Positions 1 to 11,784 of a stretch of 38,072 nt of DNA are shown here, piece after piece. Origin of the DNA: Spirogloea muscicola (taxonomy: Eukaryota > Streptophyta > Zygnematophyceae > Spirogloeales > Spirogloeaceae); assembly GCA_009602725.1 (NCBI GenBank), contig WELB01000031.1, positions 137,914 to 175,985 of the forward strand, written 5' to 3'. The notes beneath the pieces are model-generated. The model saw only the letters and a list, made by a program, of their open reading frames with translations, was not told the DNA's origin and did not search any database. Position 1 is the first letter of the stretch, and each line of letters opens with the position of its first letter. A program made the position numbers and the translations under genes.

Positions 1-86
1 GGCCGCGGCGGCGGCGCGCGTGAGGCTTTGCTGCGCTCCTGAGCCGAGCCGCGCCGTCGCCGCGCTCGCCCTGCGCGCGGCGCCAG

Positions 87-188
87 ACTGCGGCGCAGAC
101 AACGCGCTGAAGCCGGGGGACGTCATCCAGTGCCGCGAGTGCGGCTACCGCATCCTGTACAAGAAGCGCACGCGCCGCAGTGAGGCCC

Positions 189-219
<31 letters not shown>

Positions 220-348
220 CCGCCACTGCCCGTCCGAACCCCTCCGCCAATCCTGGTGGTGCTCGCTGGGTGCCGACAGCCAAACCCGAAACCCGAACCC
301 GCAAACCCCCGCCGCGCTGTCTCAGTCGTGCAGTACGAGGCCCGCTGA
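87..348 (+). CDS. RPB12: RNA polymerase subunit RPB12 (ABC10-alpha), 3' part
   Basis: This is the C-terminal part of the small zinc-binding subunit shared by RNA polymerases I, II and III, acting in the nucleus. Exon 87-179 encodes [20 protein letters not shown] followed by [11 protein letters not shown], the near-invariant family core. It includes the second zinc-ribbon pair, CRECG. The GT donor at 180 (gtgagg) and the acceptor ending at 325 (ctcag) join in phase to exon 326-348. This completes the terminal RRIVQYEAR and a TGA stop, exactly the ending seen in plant orthologues. The first zinc-knuckle half (YVCG) must lie in an upstream exon, for which there is no room before the window edge or which I could not see in the GC-rich first 86 bases. 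The 146-base intron is full of CCG triplets. The family identity is certain. The 5' end is missing. Confidence 0.93.
186..232. repeat. CCG triplet run inside the RPB12 intron
   Basis: A run of roughly fifteen CCG/CCA triplets lies inside the last RPB12 intron. Similar (CCG/GGC)n runs recur near 11440-11490, 15568-15600, 19370-19389 and 25577-25650, a general feature of this GC-rich genome. Confidence 0.7.
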
Positions 349-457
349 GGCGCTAAGACGACAACTCGCGCGGCCTGCTGTCCGCCGCGAGCTCGGAGCT
401 CGGAGCCCGGAGCTCCTCGGCGGCCTTGACGGCAGGGCAGCGCTTTGGCTCTGTGCC

Positions 458-1353
458 ATGGCGAGTGCAGCTCGTGCAGGAGCCATGGCTTGTTGGGCGG
501 CTCGCTGCAGCTCTCGCAGGAAGAGCTGCGAGAGTCGAGCGCAGCAGCAGGCCGTGCCAGAGGCCCGTGGCACTGCGGGGTCGCGCCGGCAGCAATTGGC
601 TCTCCCGCAGCACTCGCGGGGCTTCGTCGGCGCTGCCGCTGAGCCGCTGCTGCTGCCCAAGACCCGTCTGGGAGTTGCCGCCAAGGCCGCGACGGGCGAC
701 AACACCTACTGGATCACCGTCGGTCAGGCCGTTGGACTTGGTCAGTATCCTATGTGCTGCGTCTCAGCTCCAAGTCTGACCCTCTATACTACTGCTCTCA
801 ATGGCTAATTGCTGACTCTTATGACTGAGAATGCATACATGACTGCTCCATGTCGACAGAGTCAAGCTGGGAGTCAGAGATCTTGGTAGGATAGACTTAT
901 AGGGCTTACTTGACATTTGTCCAACAGAGGCCTCTGCAGCATCTCACTTGCTATGGTCCACAACAACGTGCTTTCGGCAGTGGCGCTGATGGCTGGATCG
1001 GCAGTCGGTGCGGGCTTTGTTATCAGCTGGCGGCTGGATGAGGAGGGCGAGGAAGCGGTGCGAATGCTACACTGCATAAGCTTAACAGCTGGCTTGCTAA
1101 TGCATTTGTAACCTGCGGTTTTGTCACAGTACCGCAACATAATGCCTTCTGAGCTCGAAAAGTACATGATGAAGGATTGGCTTAGAGCGTCTTATTCATG
1201 CCTGCACATGTGCAGCTCGCGAATGCCGAGGAGGTCGAGGAAGGAGGAGCAGGGAGGACCCGGGAGGTGTCGCAGAACGGTGCCAAGCCCACCGAGCAGG
1301 TGCGAAACCGGCCGGTGAGGAAGGAGTACGACGTGCCGGCAGAGTCGGACTAA
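458..1353 (+). CDS. Unrecognised small single-pass membrane protein, 4 exons
   Basis: I do not recognise this protein. A phase-consistent model joins 458-744, 928-1057, 1130-1161 and 1188-1353, giving 204 residues. The start ATG follows a gcc context. The first 80 or so residues are rich in Ala, Arg and Ser, like an organelle transit peptide. A motif [18 protein letters not shown] then leads into one clear hydrophobic helix around [20 protein letters not shown] in exon 2. The C-terminal 50 residues are charged (EEVEEG...[12 protein letters not shown], then TAA). Exon 3 is only 32 bases, and its flanking sites (gtacat donor; agag acceptor for exon 4) are the weakest part of the model. The exon 2 acceptor could also be at 939. 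An organellar membrane protein is an inference from composition only. The stop lies about 630 bases from the convergent malate dehydrogenase gene. Confidence 0.6.
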
Positions 1354-1980
1354 GCCCCTTGCCTTGGCAAACACTCATCAGACACTGCAGACGTTTAGGC
1401 CTTGATACTCCCCCCACCTGAAGGAGCTCGCTGCATCATTTTCTGCCATAATTAGAGAGCTTGTAAATGTGCGCCTTTTATCATGATTTTGCAACCGATG
1501 GTCGCTGCTATCTCCTCCTGGAAGCCGTCAGCTCCGCTCGTCGTCCTCGCCTGCAAGCTCCAAAACTTGCTGTTGGAAGCCACAGCCACGTGCTGAGCTG
1601 TGCTGGGCATGAGAAGGGGGAAGGCAGTGTAGGAGGCCCTTCAAATCCGACTGCAGCCACTCATGATATTGCTAGACAAGTACAGCAGTATCTGCCACGT
1701 TCTCACTCTTACAGCAGATGATGCTGCACTGTGCTGAAGAGCAACACACGAGCAAGCTACTGTTTCTTGGTTGTCCACTTCATAAGAGCCTTATCAGTAG
1801 CACGGCCGCTTTTCAACTATACCTCTGAATGCATTTAACGAGAAATACGACGTGAATTCTGATTAAGAATTGCAATTGTCTGGTGCGCATCAGCAACTGC
1901 ACAATTGCTTAATGCACAGGTGCACTGCATTGGCAGCCTGACACTGCTGATCATGTCTCCTCTCAGCCACAAACATGGTC
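1354..1980. other. Intergenic, convergent 3' flanks
   Basis: No coding exon is supported here. The stretch lies between two convergent genes and probably holds both 3' untranslated regions. An 84-codon reading frame on the plus strand (1467-1721) has no recognisable motif and I leave it out. Confidence 0.5.
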
Positions 1981-4086
1981 TCAGCCAGTGACAAACTTCA
2001 CGCCCTTTTCAATCGAATCCTTGAGCTCCGGGAGGACCTTCTTCAGCGCCTCCTTTTCATAGTCAGATAGCTCGCCAAGACCGTGCACTTCCTCCACTCC
2101 GCTAGACCCCAAAGAAACCTGATTCACGATAATACGAGCAGATGATGAAGAGCCACTCCATCAGTAACCTAGTCCTAGTTCCAGTCATATTGCTTGTCTC
2201 TGAACACTATAATTTGGGCAATGTCTCAACTTTTGATCTGCTGCACACTACTTGTATACCTTTGACGCAAAGAACGGGGCCTCAGTGACAGACGACTGCA
2301 CATAAGCATACTCGGTTACAGTTTCTCCATTGAGACCCTTCAAGCAGGAGTTGGCAAAGAGCGCTCCGGCATAGCTGTCACATGTGCGCAGTGCCACAGC
2401 ATTAGCAGGTTCAGCCGATAATATGAGTTTGGCTACTGCTTGGCTCGCTTGACATTCAGGATCACTCTGAAATGATGAAGAAGGCATTGGTTTGCCAGGG
2501 TCCAGTGTGGTGGGGCTCACGCCATGGACAGGGTCGCAGAACCCTTGCCGGCCTTGGCCGCCACGACCTCTGTCCCACCGTCCTGCGTGCGCTTGGTCAG
2601 CTGCTCAACCTCCTCATCACTCAGCGCCGCGTGGGGGGATGCCTGTAGGAGGATGCGCTTGCAGCAGCGCTTGTGAGTGTGGCAGCACTAGGCGTCACCA
2701 AAAACGCTCAGACAGAACCTCATCCCGTCGTGAAATAAAAGCCCATGGCCTGAGCTGCATTCTCTTTGATCCTTTACATAGAGAACTGTCTACAGATTTG
2801 AATTTGTGTTCTTCTAGCAGCACAACTGCAAAGATGGGGCGGAGTGCAAGAGCAACTCAAGAGATATGATCTGAGGCTCTAAAGTCACAGCACAGACATG
2901 GCAGTGCTCTGCTTCTCTCTTTGCTGCGAGCACCTGAGAGAAGAGTGGCAGGATGGTGATTCCTGCGTGACCTCCGACCACGGGGACGCTGACGTCTGCG
3001 ATGTGACGGCTTGCAGCTGGTCAGAGGCTGTCCCTGTGCATGTCAGCGAGTCAGCAATGCCGTCTGCCCAAAGCATGTACAATCAACGACTTCTCTGCAC
3101 TTCGTTTGATGGTGGCAGTCACATCGTCCAGAGCACGACGAATCTCTATAACTTGGCCATGAGATGTAAGTGGGTTGCTCCTACCAGCGACGTTGAGGCC
3201 CTTCTTCTCCGCGTAGAACGTCTTGGCGCGCACGACGTCCAAGGTGGTGACGCCAAACAGCCGCTTGGCGTCGTACGTCCCGGCGCGCTTGAACACCTCC
3301 GCGGCGATGGGCACCGTCGAGTTCACGGGGTTGCTGATCATGTTCACCAACGCCTGAGGAGCTCGGCTGCCGCCGGTCAGGCTTGCCCACGCGATCGCCT
3401 CCGCACCAGCATCGAGGGCTCGGGGTTTAGAAGCAGCGGCTGGGAAAGCATTATATATATAACTGCAACCGGCATCATGCGGTACGCGACTGGCAGCACA
3501 TCAGCAAATGTTGTACTGTTTTCCTGATTAACTGTGTGTGGACTCAACTAATCAAGGGTAGGCGAGAGCATGGGGGCCCGGACCTTGGGGCAGTGCTTGG
3601 CGATGGCCTCCGCAAGCGACTGGACGATGGAGGCGTTGGTGTTGAACAGGTCGTCGCGCGTCATGCCCGGCTTGCGCGGCACCCCGGCGGGGATCACCAC
3701 CAGGTCCGCGCCCGCCAGCGCCTCCGCCAGCTGCGCGTCTCCCGCGAAGCCCCTCGTCTGCAAGCAGCGCACGGCCGCGCGCTCGAGGCGATGAGGATCC
3801 ACGCCGCCGCCTTCCTCGCCGCCGCCGCCGCCGAGAGGCGATCGTACCTTGGCGCGCGTGTTGACGTGGGAGATGTCGGCCGCGACGCCGGGCGTGCCGG
3901 CGATGTCGTACAGGCTGAGCTCCGCGACGAGGGGGTTGAGCTTGAGCAGCAGCCCCAGCGGCTGCCCGATCCCGCCCGCCGCGCCCAGCACCGCCACCTT
4001 GTGGCCGCCGCCGCCGCCGCCGGCCGCCGCGCTCGGCAGGTTCCGCGTGGGTAGACTGATTGCGGCTGCTGGTAACGGCAGAGCGA
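1981..4086 (-). CDS. MDH: NAD-dependent malate dehydrogenase, mitochondrial-like
   Basis: The enzyme interconverts malate and oxaloacetate with NAD. Exons read right to left: 3848-4086, 3584-3757, 3185-3353, 2934-2995, 2521-2642, 2260-2374 and 1981-2118, all in phase, for about 340 codons. Visible landmarks in order are the NAD-binding loop [15 protein letters not shown], the substrate-binding arginine loop [26 protein letters not shown] with the catalytic Asp and substrate-binding Arg, VVGGHAG with the catalytic His, and [13 protein letters not shown] near the C terminus. The end is KGVKFVTG then TGA. The sequence [24 protein letters not shown] resembles mitochondrial rather than peroxisomal or chloroplast forms. 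No PTS2 is visible. The ATG exon upstream of 4086 was not found, so targeting is inferred. The 3' splice site at 4087-4088 lies inside a dispersed repeat motif. Confidence 0.93.
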
Positions 4087-4575
4087 CTGTGAAAGGCCAG
4101 CCAGGTGTGTGCTGAGGGTGTCCATCACTGTATCAGCGGCGCCACACGTGGGTGGGGGCCCTTCCCGTGGGTCTGCCCGCCGGCCAATCGCAGCAACTGC
4201 TATGGCTGCCCAGAAAATCAAACAGAGAAGAAAAAGTAAAAGAGGATGGAGGCTCTTCAGAAGATTGGGAAGAGGGCAAATTGGCTGAGGCAATCCCGGG
4301 GGGCTGTGAAGCCGAGTGGACACGAGAGGAATAATGAGGGCCGATGGCTGTGGAAGGCCAGCCCAGGACAGGACGAGGTCAAGGGGTAACAAGCCCTGAC
4401 ATGGAATGGCCAAGCCACTCATCAATCGATCTGGCTACTGCTGTAGCTACTTGGAAACCGCTAGTCAGCAAGCTCGAATGACTTAGCAGCCGGGAGGACG
4501 TCGCCCCCGACGGTCTTGGAGTCGGCACTACAGCTCGTCTTGACACAGTGTGCACGGTGCAAGTTCTCAACCTTG
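4087..4575 (-). repeat. Degenerate dispersed-repeat fragment (RGY-tail family)
   Basis: Two copies of the short hairpin motif GGCTGTGgAAGGCCAGCCC sit at about 4085-4102 and 4345-4363. On the minus strand a coding-like tail GDVLPAAKSFELAD-stop lies at 4461-4510. It aligns with GDVFPPASYSDLHLLTRGY-stop in the copy at 26642-26995. The order (tail, stop, then the hairpin motif further downstream) is the same as in the other copies, so this is probably a decayed copy of the same element upstream of the malate dehydrogenase gene. The missing first exon of that gene could lie in or beyond it. Confidence 0.6.
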
Positions 4576-5229
4576 GAAACCCTTGAAGACCGGGGTGTGC
4601 TCTGTCTATGTTGTCCTCCCTCTCTCAGGCACACACTAATTAATACACACGTCTCCCTCTCAGGCACACTTGGCAGCCGCAATGGCCATTGACGACCACT
4701 TACCCACACTTGTGCACATCTTGTGTCCTACTGCCTGACGGCCACTTGGAAGCTACAATGACCATCCACAACCAGCGCTCTGCCCTCTGGACGAGACCCC
4801 CCCCTCTATGCACGGGGCTGGACTTGTCAGCCACTGCTTACATGCAGCAGCAGCTATCCTCCTCCGGCCTCCTCAAGGCTTGCTTGGCTGGAGCTTCAGA
4901 CATACAGGTGGCAATCGTTGAACTCTCCTGCAGCTGGGCCTCGCTCATCGCGGCATGGTACTCTCATAGGGCGGGCCCCCTGGCAGCTGCGGACCCTTCT
5001 TTGGCCCCTGCTAGTTGACATCTTTACAATCTGGAGAAGGGAGGGAGGTGCCACCTCCCCAGGGAAGACATTATGGAAGACATTGATTCCATTATGTCTG
5101 TCAAAGCGTAACTCTTGCCTTGTTCTCCTGTGCTGCGGGGCAGTAGCGGCATGACGACAAACCGTGTCCAGCTGCTGCTGCCACCGCCGCTGCCCACATA
5201 GTTGCTTGCAGGGGCCTGGTAGACCGCAT
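4576..5229. other. Intergenic region upstream of the glycosyltransferase
   Basis: I see no convincing exon. The region contains imperfect repeated CTCTCAGGCACAC stretches (about 4620-4670) and a short reading frame starting at 5152 that stops after 16 codons. A divergent promoter region for the malate dehydrogenase and glycosyltransferase genes would be expected somewhere here. Confidence 0.4.
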
Positions 5230-5230
5230 N

Positions 5231-7332
5231 GCCGCCGCCGGCGGCCGGCGACGGCGGTGGCGGCGCCGGCGGCATCTTTGGAGAGCATGGCGGCCGGCGA
5301 GGGGCGGCGGGCGTGGAGGTGCCGTGGGGCACGCTCAACGCCGAGGGCGAGGGCAAGGGCGAGGATATCGACGACAGTGACGTGCCGCCACCGTCGCTGC
5401 ACAACTTCGGCGCTGGGCTGGCCGCCGGCGAGCGGGCAGCGCTGGCGTCCCGCTTCCACTGGCGGCACCGCCGCCGGCTCGGCTGGGTGGCGGCGCGCCG
5501 CAACCTCACCGCCGCGTATCTCGACGCGTACCGCTACAACCGGGACCCGCAGCACATGCGCGTGCTGGAGTGCCTCGGCGGTGACTGCCCCGACCTCCGG
5601 CCCTGCGGCGGCGAGTTTGGCGACGCCGTCGCCGTCTGCACCTTCCCCGGCATCGTCGACTCGGACATCGTCTTCCCCACGCCGCCCCTCAACTGCCCCG
5701 ACCTTGGCCCTGCCGGCCGCCACGACATGCGCTGCACCCACAAGGAGGACTGGCAGCGCTGGGACCGCTTCTCCTCGCGCGTCTACGTCCTCGAGAACGT
5801 GTACGTCAACATCCGCGGCCAGATGTTCAACGAGACCTACTACTTCGACCGGTGCGCTTGCACCGCCCCCTCCTCCCTCCGCTCTGCGCAGCCCACCTAC
5901 ATCCTCCCCCTCCTCCCTCCTCCCTCCCTCCTCCCCGCCTGCCTCCTCACGCCTGCCCTCCCATCTCCCTCTTTCCCTCGCTCACCTCCTCCTCCTGTCC
6001 GTCCCATTTGCTTCATCGTACTTGCCTCCCTCCTCCCCCCCTCCTGCACTCCTCCTTCCCCACCGTATCCAGGCTGGCAGCAGGGCGTTGGAACATTGAC
6101 AGACCGCGGGCGCCGGCTACATTGACAGGCACGACTGCGGTGCGTCGTACGACTTTGAGTACAACAAGTCCACGAAGGTCACGGAGCTGCGGGACGCCGT
6201 CAACCTCGTGCTCTGGAACGGCGGCGACTTCTTCCACGGCCTCATTGAGATCCTGCCCAACTTCGTGCTGCTCGGTGGCCTGCTCGGCGCGCTGCCCGGC
6301 CTGCCCGTGCTCTGGCGCTTTGGCCAGTTCTCGTTCCACCAAACCTTTGGCATCCCGTGGCTTGGCGTCCCCGCCGACCCCGAGCACTTCTACCCGCTCC
6401 TCGTGCGCGACCCCGAGCTCATCTTTGCGCGCCGCGTCATCGTCCCCTCGTTCCAATCCTGCGGGCGGCCTGCGATCGCGCTGTGGCGCCACATGCGGCG
6501 CGAGCACCTGGTGCCCCGCGACGGCCTGCCCATCTTCAACCCCGACTGGACGCCCCGCCACACCGGCGGCCCCCGCCCGCCCATCACGCGCGCCTCCGAG
6601 GTCGAGGACTGGGTCGTCGTCCTCGGCAAGCGGTGAGCTCTTCGGCCAAAGTCAGCACTGCTCAGCGATGATCCCATGCCAGCACTGCTTAAAGTGACAC
6701 CCGGATGCAGATTTTAATATTCTTCACCACCTTTTATTCTGATTTATTTGACAGAAGTCACTCAAGCCTGACCTAAGAGCTGACTAAGTACCACCAGCTC
6801 ACTTACTGAGCTCTGAGTAGGCTCAGCACGTTCTTCGCACCTGATGTTGCTGATTTATGTCAGATTGAATATGGCTCTCGCTCAATGTGCGCTTGCTAGC
6901 ACCTACTAGCAGGTCCCGAGTATCTGATCTGGAAGCCCGCTGCTCGTCGGCAGGACAAAAAGCCGGGTGCTAGTGGAGAGCGATGCGGTCGAAGCATTCT
7001 TGAAGGAGCTCTTTGGCCCGGAGCGGCTGCTGATCTTCGACGGCAGCATGCCGCTGCTGGAGGCCAAGGCGCTGTTCAACCGCGCGCGCTTGTTCGTGGC
7101 AGTCCACGGCGCTGCGATGACCAACGTCATCTTCATGCCTGCCAACAGCACCCTGTTCGAGATCAGGCCGATTCTGTGGCACAACCCGTGCTACCACCAC
7201 CTCGCGCAGGCCTGCGACATGAACTTCTACCTCCACCTCGGCTCCGGCGGCAAAGACACTGCGACGTCCGCCAACCTGACCGAAGTCAAGCGCCTGCTGC
7301 ACGTCATTGCAGACAACCACGTCCTGGTGTGA
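5231..7332 (+). CDS. GT61-type glycosyltransferase (EOGT / xylosyltransferase-like)
   Basis: This is a Golgi/ER-type glycosyltransferase of family GT61, which includes plant beta-1,2-xylosyltransferase and animal EOGT. Exons end at 5851, then 6129-6632 and 6954-7332, joined in phase 2 both times (FDR|HDCG and LGKR|TKSR). Motifs seen are DCGASYDFEYNK, FHGLIEILPNFVLL, FHQTFGIPWLG and the C-terminal family signature VAVHGAAMTNVIFMP. The last is followed by FEIRPILWHNPCYHHLAQ. The end is DNHVLV and TGA. The 5' end is not resolved. The reading frame is open leftwards through a Gly-rich run to a single n at 5230, and the expected N-terminal membrane anchor was not found. An in-frame ATG exists at 5313, but start choice there would omit the anchor. 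The first intron is a C/T-rich tract, consistent with an acceptor region. The donor sugar and substrate cannot be told from sequence. Confidence 0.85.
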
Positions 7333-8165
7333 AGGCCACGAGTGATTGCATTAGTTTGCATAACCGCGTTAAGTAATCGCGTCATCGTATGATCGCCACC
7401 AGCAAGTGTTAATGACACAATGCAGGCTCCCACCTGTCACATTGTCATATTGTGAATGGATCCATCCACTCACTTTGCTGTGCTTCAGTGCAACTGCACC
7501 TAGTGCAGAGGAATACGAAAGTTGCACCAGTCATCTGTTGTTGCCCATTGCAACAAGCGCTCTGTTGCTCTTGATAACATACAATGACTGCAACATGATG
7601 GCCAGAGTCACCAATTTTGAGGAATTATTCGCCTCCACAGAGTATGCCAACGTCATTCGAGCCCGTCTCTTGACTTAGCATGTCAGGCTCGCGCCAACAG
7701 CGATGCCCTTCCAGCAGAACGCCTCTTGCCAAATGTCATGAAGTGTGAGATGCGGGGCAAATGCATACGCATCTCATTTGTCAAACTCGGTTTGCTAAGC
7801 TGTGCTCACATACTCGGACGTTGTCTTCAGTGGGTCCGGGCGGGTCAGGGCTGGAACACACTTCTAACCAAAGCCGAGGCCATGAGGAAAATGCCGAGCT
7901 TACAATGCTTACTTGCTGTCTTTTCTCAAATAATCGATAGAGCGCAAGCAGGCAAGCGCAGCCAGAAGGCGCAAAGTCCATGCTTGCCAAAGAATGCAGG
8001 AAAAATGGCTTGGTTGGGCACTCGAGTGCACCCCTAGAGGTCTAGAGCAGAGCTAAGTACAGCAATGCCTGCACTGTGAAGTGGTGCCAACTGTTGGCAC
8101 CACCAACGAATGAGATGCATTCGACAAGTTCGGAGACATTCCCTTCCACAGACAGCAGCGAGCAT
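7333..8165. other. Intergenic, convergent 3' flanks
   Basis: No supported gene. The stretch separates the convergent glycosyltransferase and GH5 genes and is less GC-rich than the exons. Two reading frames of 90-103 codons (7406-7678 and 7726-8037, plus) show no motif and no coding-like composition. Confidence 0.5.
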
Positions 8166-11100
8166 CTAACTCTTGCGACTGCGGCTGCGAATCTTGGGGC
8201 CGGGGCTCGCAGGTTGGGACCACTTCGGTGATGGCCCAAAGCCCGGATGCATCATTTGCGCCAGTTCTGCAAACTTATGGGCCTGCGGAGTGCGCCAGTC
8301 AGCCTCAAGCACGCCACCTGTATCGCGGCTCTCCGCATCGGTGCCCCATGTGAACCAACACCACGTCAGCCGCTTGGCGTACACATATGCTCTGAAGGTA
8401 GTAAACCACCCAAGCTCATGCACGTCTGTGATGTTCTTCGCCTTGGCTGGAATCGGGGAGCCCGATTCAGACACCCACAAGGGCGCAATGCCCTCCGTGT
8501 TGATGTAGCCCCACGTGCGCTCCCAGTACTTAGGCAAGTTGTATGGGAAATTCTTCACCCAAAACCACTTCTGATTCCATACGTATGGGCCATAATCGTG
8601 TGTCGCATACACTAGCTTGCCAGGCACCTGCTCCACGAAGTATGAAAGAGTATGCAGACTTGTGTGAGTTAATGTCAATGTGAACTCAACAGAAAGTCCA
8701 TGCAGAGTTTGTGGTCCCTTGATGAAGCAACAGTGATATTGGCAATGTCATAAGAACCATGATGCTGTTGCTAGCTCACCTCGAGCACAAGCGGGTACTT
8801 CTTGACTTGGATGAGATTTGCCCCCCAGAATGTGTCTTGCCACAATCCTTGAACTACAATGAGCACATTGGGATTGATAGCTTGGATTGCATCAGCCGCC
8901 CTGTGTCATGCAGGGTTGGAAATTCAAATAAGTGACGCACAGGAGTCAAAGAAGAAGGATAGATGAGTCTAGGCAAACAGGTATATCAAGTAGATGAAAT
9001 GCAAGTAGAGAAGGCCTGCTAACATACCTTTTGCAGGCCAAGCGCCAATTGTAGCCAGGTAAGACGCCGTCACCAGCCCAGACAGGTCCAGGAAAGGCCT
9101 TCTTCACTGTCGGGTTGTGAGGCTCGTTCCACAGCTCAAACTGAAACAACTTGCGAGGACTTGAGTCAAGGATATGACATACTTTGGCAGATAAAATCAT
9201 GTGCTGAACAGTGCCAAGACGAGCTCTGCAATTGCTATGAAAGCCGTGGCATGTAATATTGGCCAGCTAGTGTCGAACTGAAACCACGCATTGTTAGGAC
9301 ATCCTCTTCCTTGCAGCTTCACAGACTCCACTTACCTAGTAGAGAAGTCACAGAGCAAGCAGAAATAAGATAATTGAGTAACCTCCCATATGGAAGTCTG
9401 TGTGGTATGCATGGTATGCTCACCCCGATTACAGTGGGATTGTCCTTGTAGCGAGCTGCCAGCTGCACCCAGATGGAGACCCATGCAGCCTCACTTGGTA
9501 CAGGCGTTTTGGGCTCCCACCACAGTCCAGACCGGTTTGAGTTGTATCCAGCCCCAACTCTGTCGAAGTCAAGGAGGACTTTCATGCCAGCGCCTCCAGC
9601 CGCATTGATGACCATATCAAGTATGTCCAAAGATTTCAAGCCCTGCAAATTATTGCTTTGTTTTCTGTATTAGTGCCAGATTGAAATGTTGCTGGAGGTA
9701 GAGTGGGGTGTTCAAAGTAAGTGGTCAATGGCCATACTTTAAGCTCATGCCTCGTACAAGCTCATACAAGCGCGTGTTTACACCGCAAAAGCTCGCAAGG
9801 TGTGTCAAGAATGAATATGCATCATGCTCAGCCCCGTTCAAGCCGGTCAACCCATTCTCATACCCAGTTCACTATGATGTCATGCTTCTGAGCCAAGCAT
9901 GTCAAAACTATGTGGCACAAGACATCGACAATGGCAGCACTCAGTCATCAGGACAGCACCTGCAGGTCGTTGTTCACACCGTAGTTGATATTCATAGGCG
10001 TATAACCGCCAGGCTGGAAGAGAGAACCAGAGAATGGAAGCCGGAGGAGGTTAAATCCCAAGGACGACATCTGATTGATGTGGTCGTAGTAGTTTCTGAC
10101 CGACAAGCCGTTGGGGGCCCCATTATACCACTCAAATCCATTCCACGTGATGCCAGAGCAGTAAACCTGTGCAGAAGATGATGACGAGGTTTTAAACCAT
10201 GCCTATGCATTGCAGTAGGAGACAGCTGTAAATACAAGCACTAGCTACATACAAGGTGCGTCACCTTGTTGTGAGTTTGCCTCTTGCCAGGAAAGTGAGG
10301 CCTTTCTTGCTCATGTTTGTCAGAAAAGGTGGTCCGTCTTGCTTATGATGTGCGACAATAGATTTCTATGCACCAGTTGAGGCCAGCAGAGGAGCATGTA
10401 ACCCACCGTAGCCCCAGTGTTATCGTAGAGGAGGTTACCCTTTGCCGTCCACCATCCAAGGCCCCGCAATTCTCTTCGAGGAGCGGCCTCCTGAATAGCC
10501 AGATGATCTCACACCTCAACATGCCTTCTTCGACACGTCGTGCTCATGACATATGCCTAGCACTGTTCGCATATACAAGATAGCTAGTTTGCGCACACTC
10601 TTAAGAAGCAGATTGGCAAAGTTGGACTGTGGAAAAGAACTCACTGAGAATGACGTTGCATTTAAGTGCAGCCAGGCTCTGTGCCTGAGTTGTCCTTCAT
10701 TACCTGGGGAGCACAACCACAACAGGTATAACCATCCATGCACACGCAATTAGTCAGGAGCACAGCCGTGACCCAATTGCTGGTACTGCAGTATCGACTT
10801 CACATGCTCTGTGTTGCGACGTGGCCAAGGTGCGGCACACCTTGTTGCCTCAATTCGATGGCCATGCCGGCTCGAGCAAACGGGGCATATGCTGATGCAC
10901 ATATCCTACTTTGATCACTCGGCAAGGCCGTGCAAGCCAGAGCTTCAGGAGCTTGGCTGGCTGGCCATTGTATCTTTCAAGTCGAGTGACCACGACGCAG
11001 CTGGAAGATTCACCTGCTGTCGTACTTTCTCTTAGCTCGCTAGCAACCAGTCTCGCTGCTCAGTGCAATTGCAGAGCAAGCAGGGAACTGGACTCTCACC

Positions 11101-11181
11101 GGAGGCCGTTACGCAGCTGCTCGCGGCGACGACGAGCGTAATCAGCGCTGCGACCTGGAGCGCCACTCGCAAGAGCTCCAT
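8166..11181 (-). CDS. Secreted glycoside hydrolase family 5 enzyme
   Basis: This is an endo-acting beta-glycanase of the GH5 fold, probably acting on cell-wall polysaccharide. Exons right to left are 11100-11181, 10407-10490, 9960-10166, 9424-9642, 9028-9140, 8780-8900 and 8166-8627. The first exon encodes a signal peptide MELLRVALQVAALITLVVAA. Core motifs in order are GWWTAKGNLLYDNTGAT, VYCSGITWNGFEWYNG, GFNLLRLPFSGS with the conserved Arg, KVLLDFD, IGFELWNEPHNP with the acid/base Glu, VYATHDYGPYVW, and LWVSESGS with the nucleophile Glu. The latter replaces the commoner GEFG/GEWG context. The C terminus is basic (RSRSRKS). The signal exon ends in phase 1 whereas 10407-10490 starts in phase 0. 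An intermediate exon within 10491-11099 is therefore missing from my model, or the signal exon belongs elsewhere. Its exact substrate is unknown. The neighbouring GT61 gene is convergent, not co-transcribed. Confidence 0.88.
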
Positions 11182-11703
11182 GGCAGATGGACCCCGCTGC
11201 GCTGCTGCGTGGGACCGCCACGACCAATTCGCCAAAGGTCAGCAACGCGCGCCGGACGTGCCGCAAGGACTGCCGGCAGAGGTGGAGGACGAGGCGCCGC
11301 CCGGCAAAGCAGGCCTGCGACAATTTAGGACGCTGGCGCCGCCGGCGAGCCGCCGCCAGGGGGTGGCTCCGGCCGCGGCGGCGAGCCCGATCACCTGATC
11401 GCGGCGCTCCCCGGCGCCGATCCTCGCGGGAGCTGCCGCGATCTCCGCCGCCGCCGCCGCCGCCGCAGCCGCCGCCGCCGGCGCCGTCAGTCGGCCCGTC
11501 GCCGGCTAGGACTACTGGCCGGGGTGCCGCCGAGCTGGCCTCCAGCCGGGCCACCGGAACCGAGATCGGGATGGGGGACCTCCCAACAGCTCGCCGGGGG
11601 GGATTTACCAACCGATGCGATTTAGGCCACTCTCGGGGCGCCCCAGTCACGGCCACGGTCCGGCGCCGCCTGGGCGGCAAATATCGCGCCGAGCCGGCGG
11701 GTT

Positions 11704-11713
11704 GCCACGTGGC
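11704..11713. promoter_or_regulatory. G-box palindrome GCCACGTGGC
   Basis: A perfect 10-base palindrome contains the CACGTG core recognised by plant bZIP and bHLH factors. It lies about 520 bases upstream of the proposed GH5 start codon at 11181. Promoter function is an inference from the motif and its position. Confidence 0.4.
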
Positions 11714-11784
11714 GGCCCGGCCGGGTCCCCGTTGACCGCGCCGTGGCTGCCCGGAAAGGGGCTGGCTGGCTGGGCGCAGCGACG

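Noticed and set aside
3536-4054. 172-codon plus-strand frame
   Set aside because: It is antisense to malate dehydrogenase exons whose identity is certain.
5152-5201. Short frame as the GT61 N terminus
   Set aside because: It hits a stop after 16 codons and lacks a membrane anchor. The single n at 5230 prevents a firm start call.
6013-6561. 182-codon minus-strand frame
   Set aside because: Shadow of the GT61 exon on the other strand.
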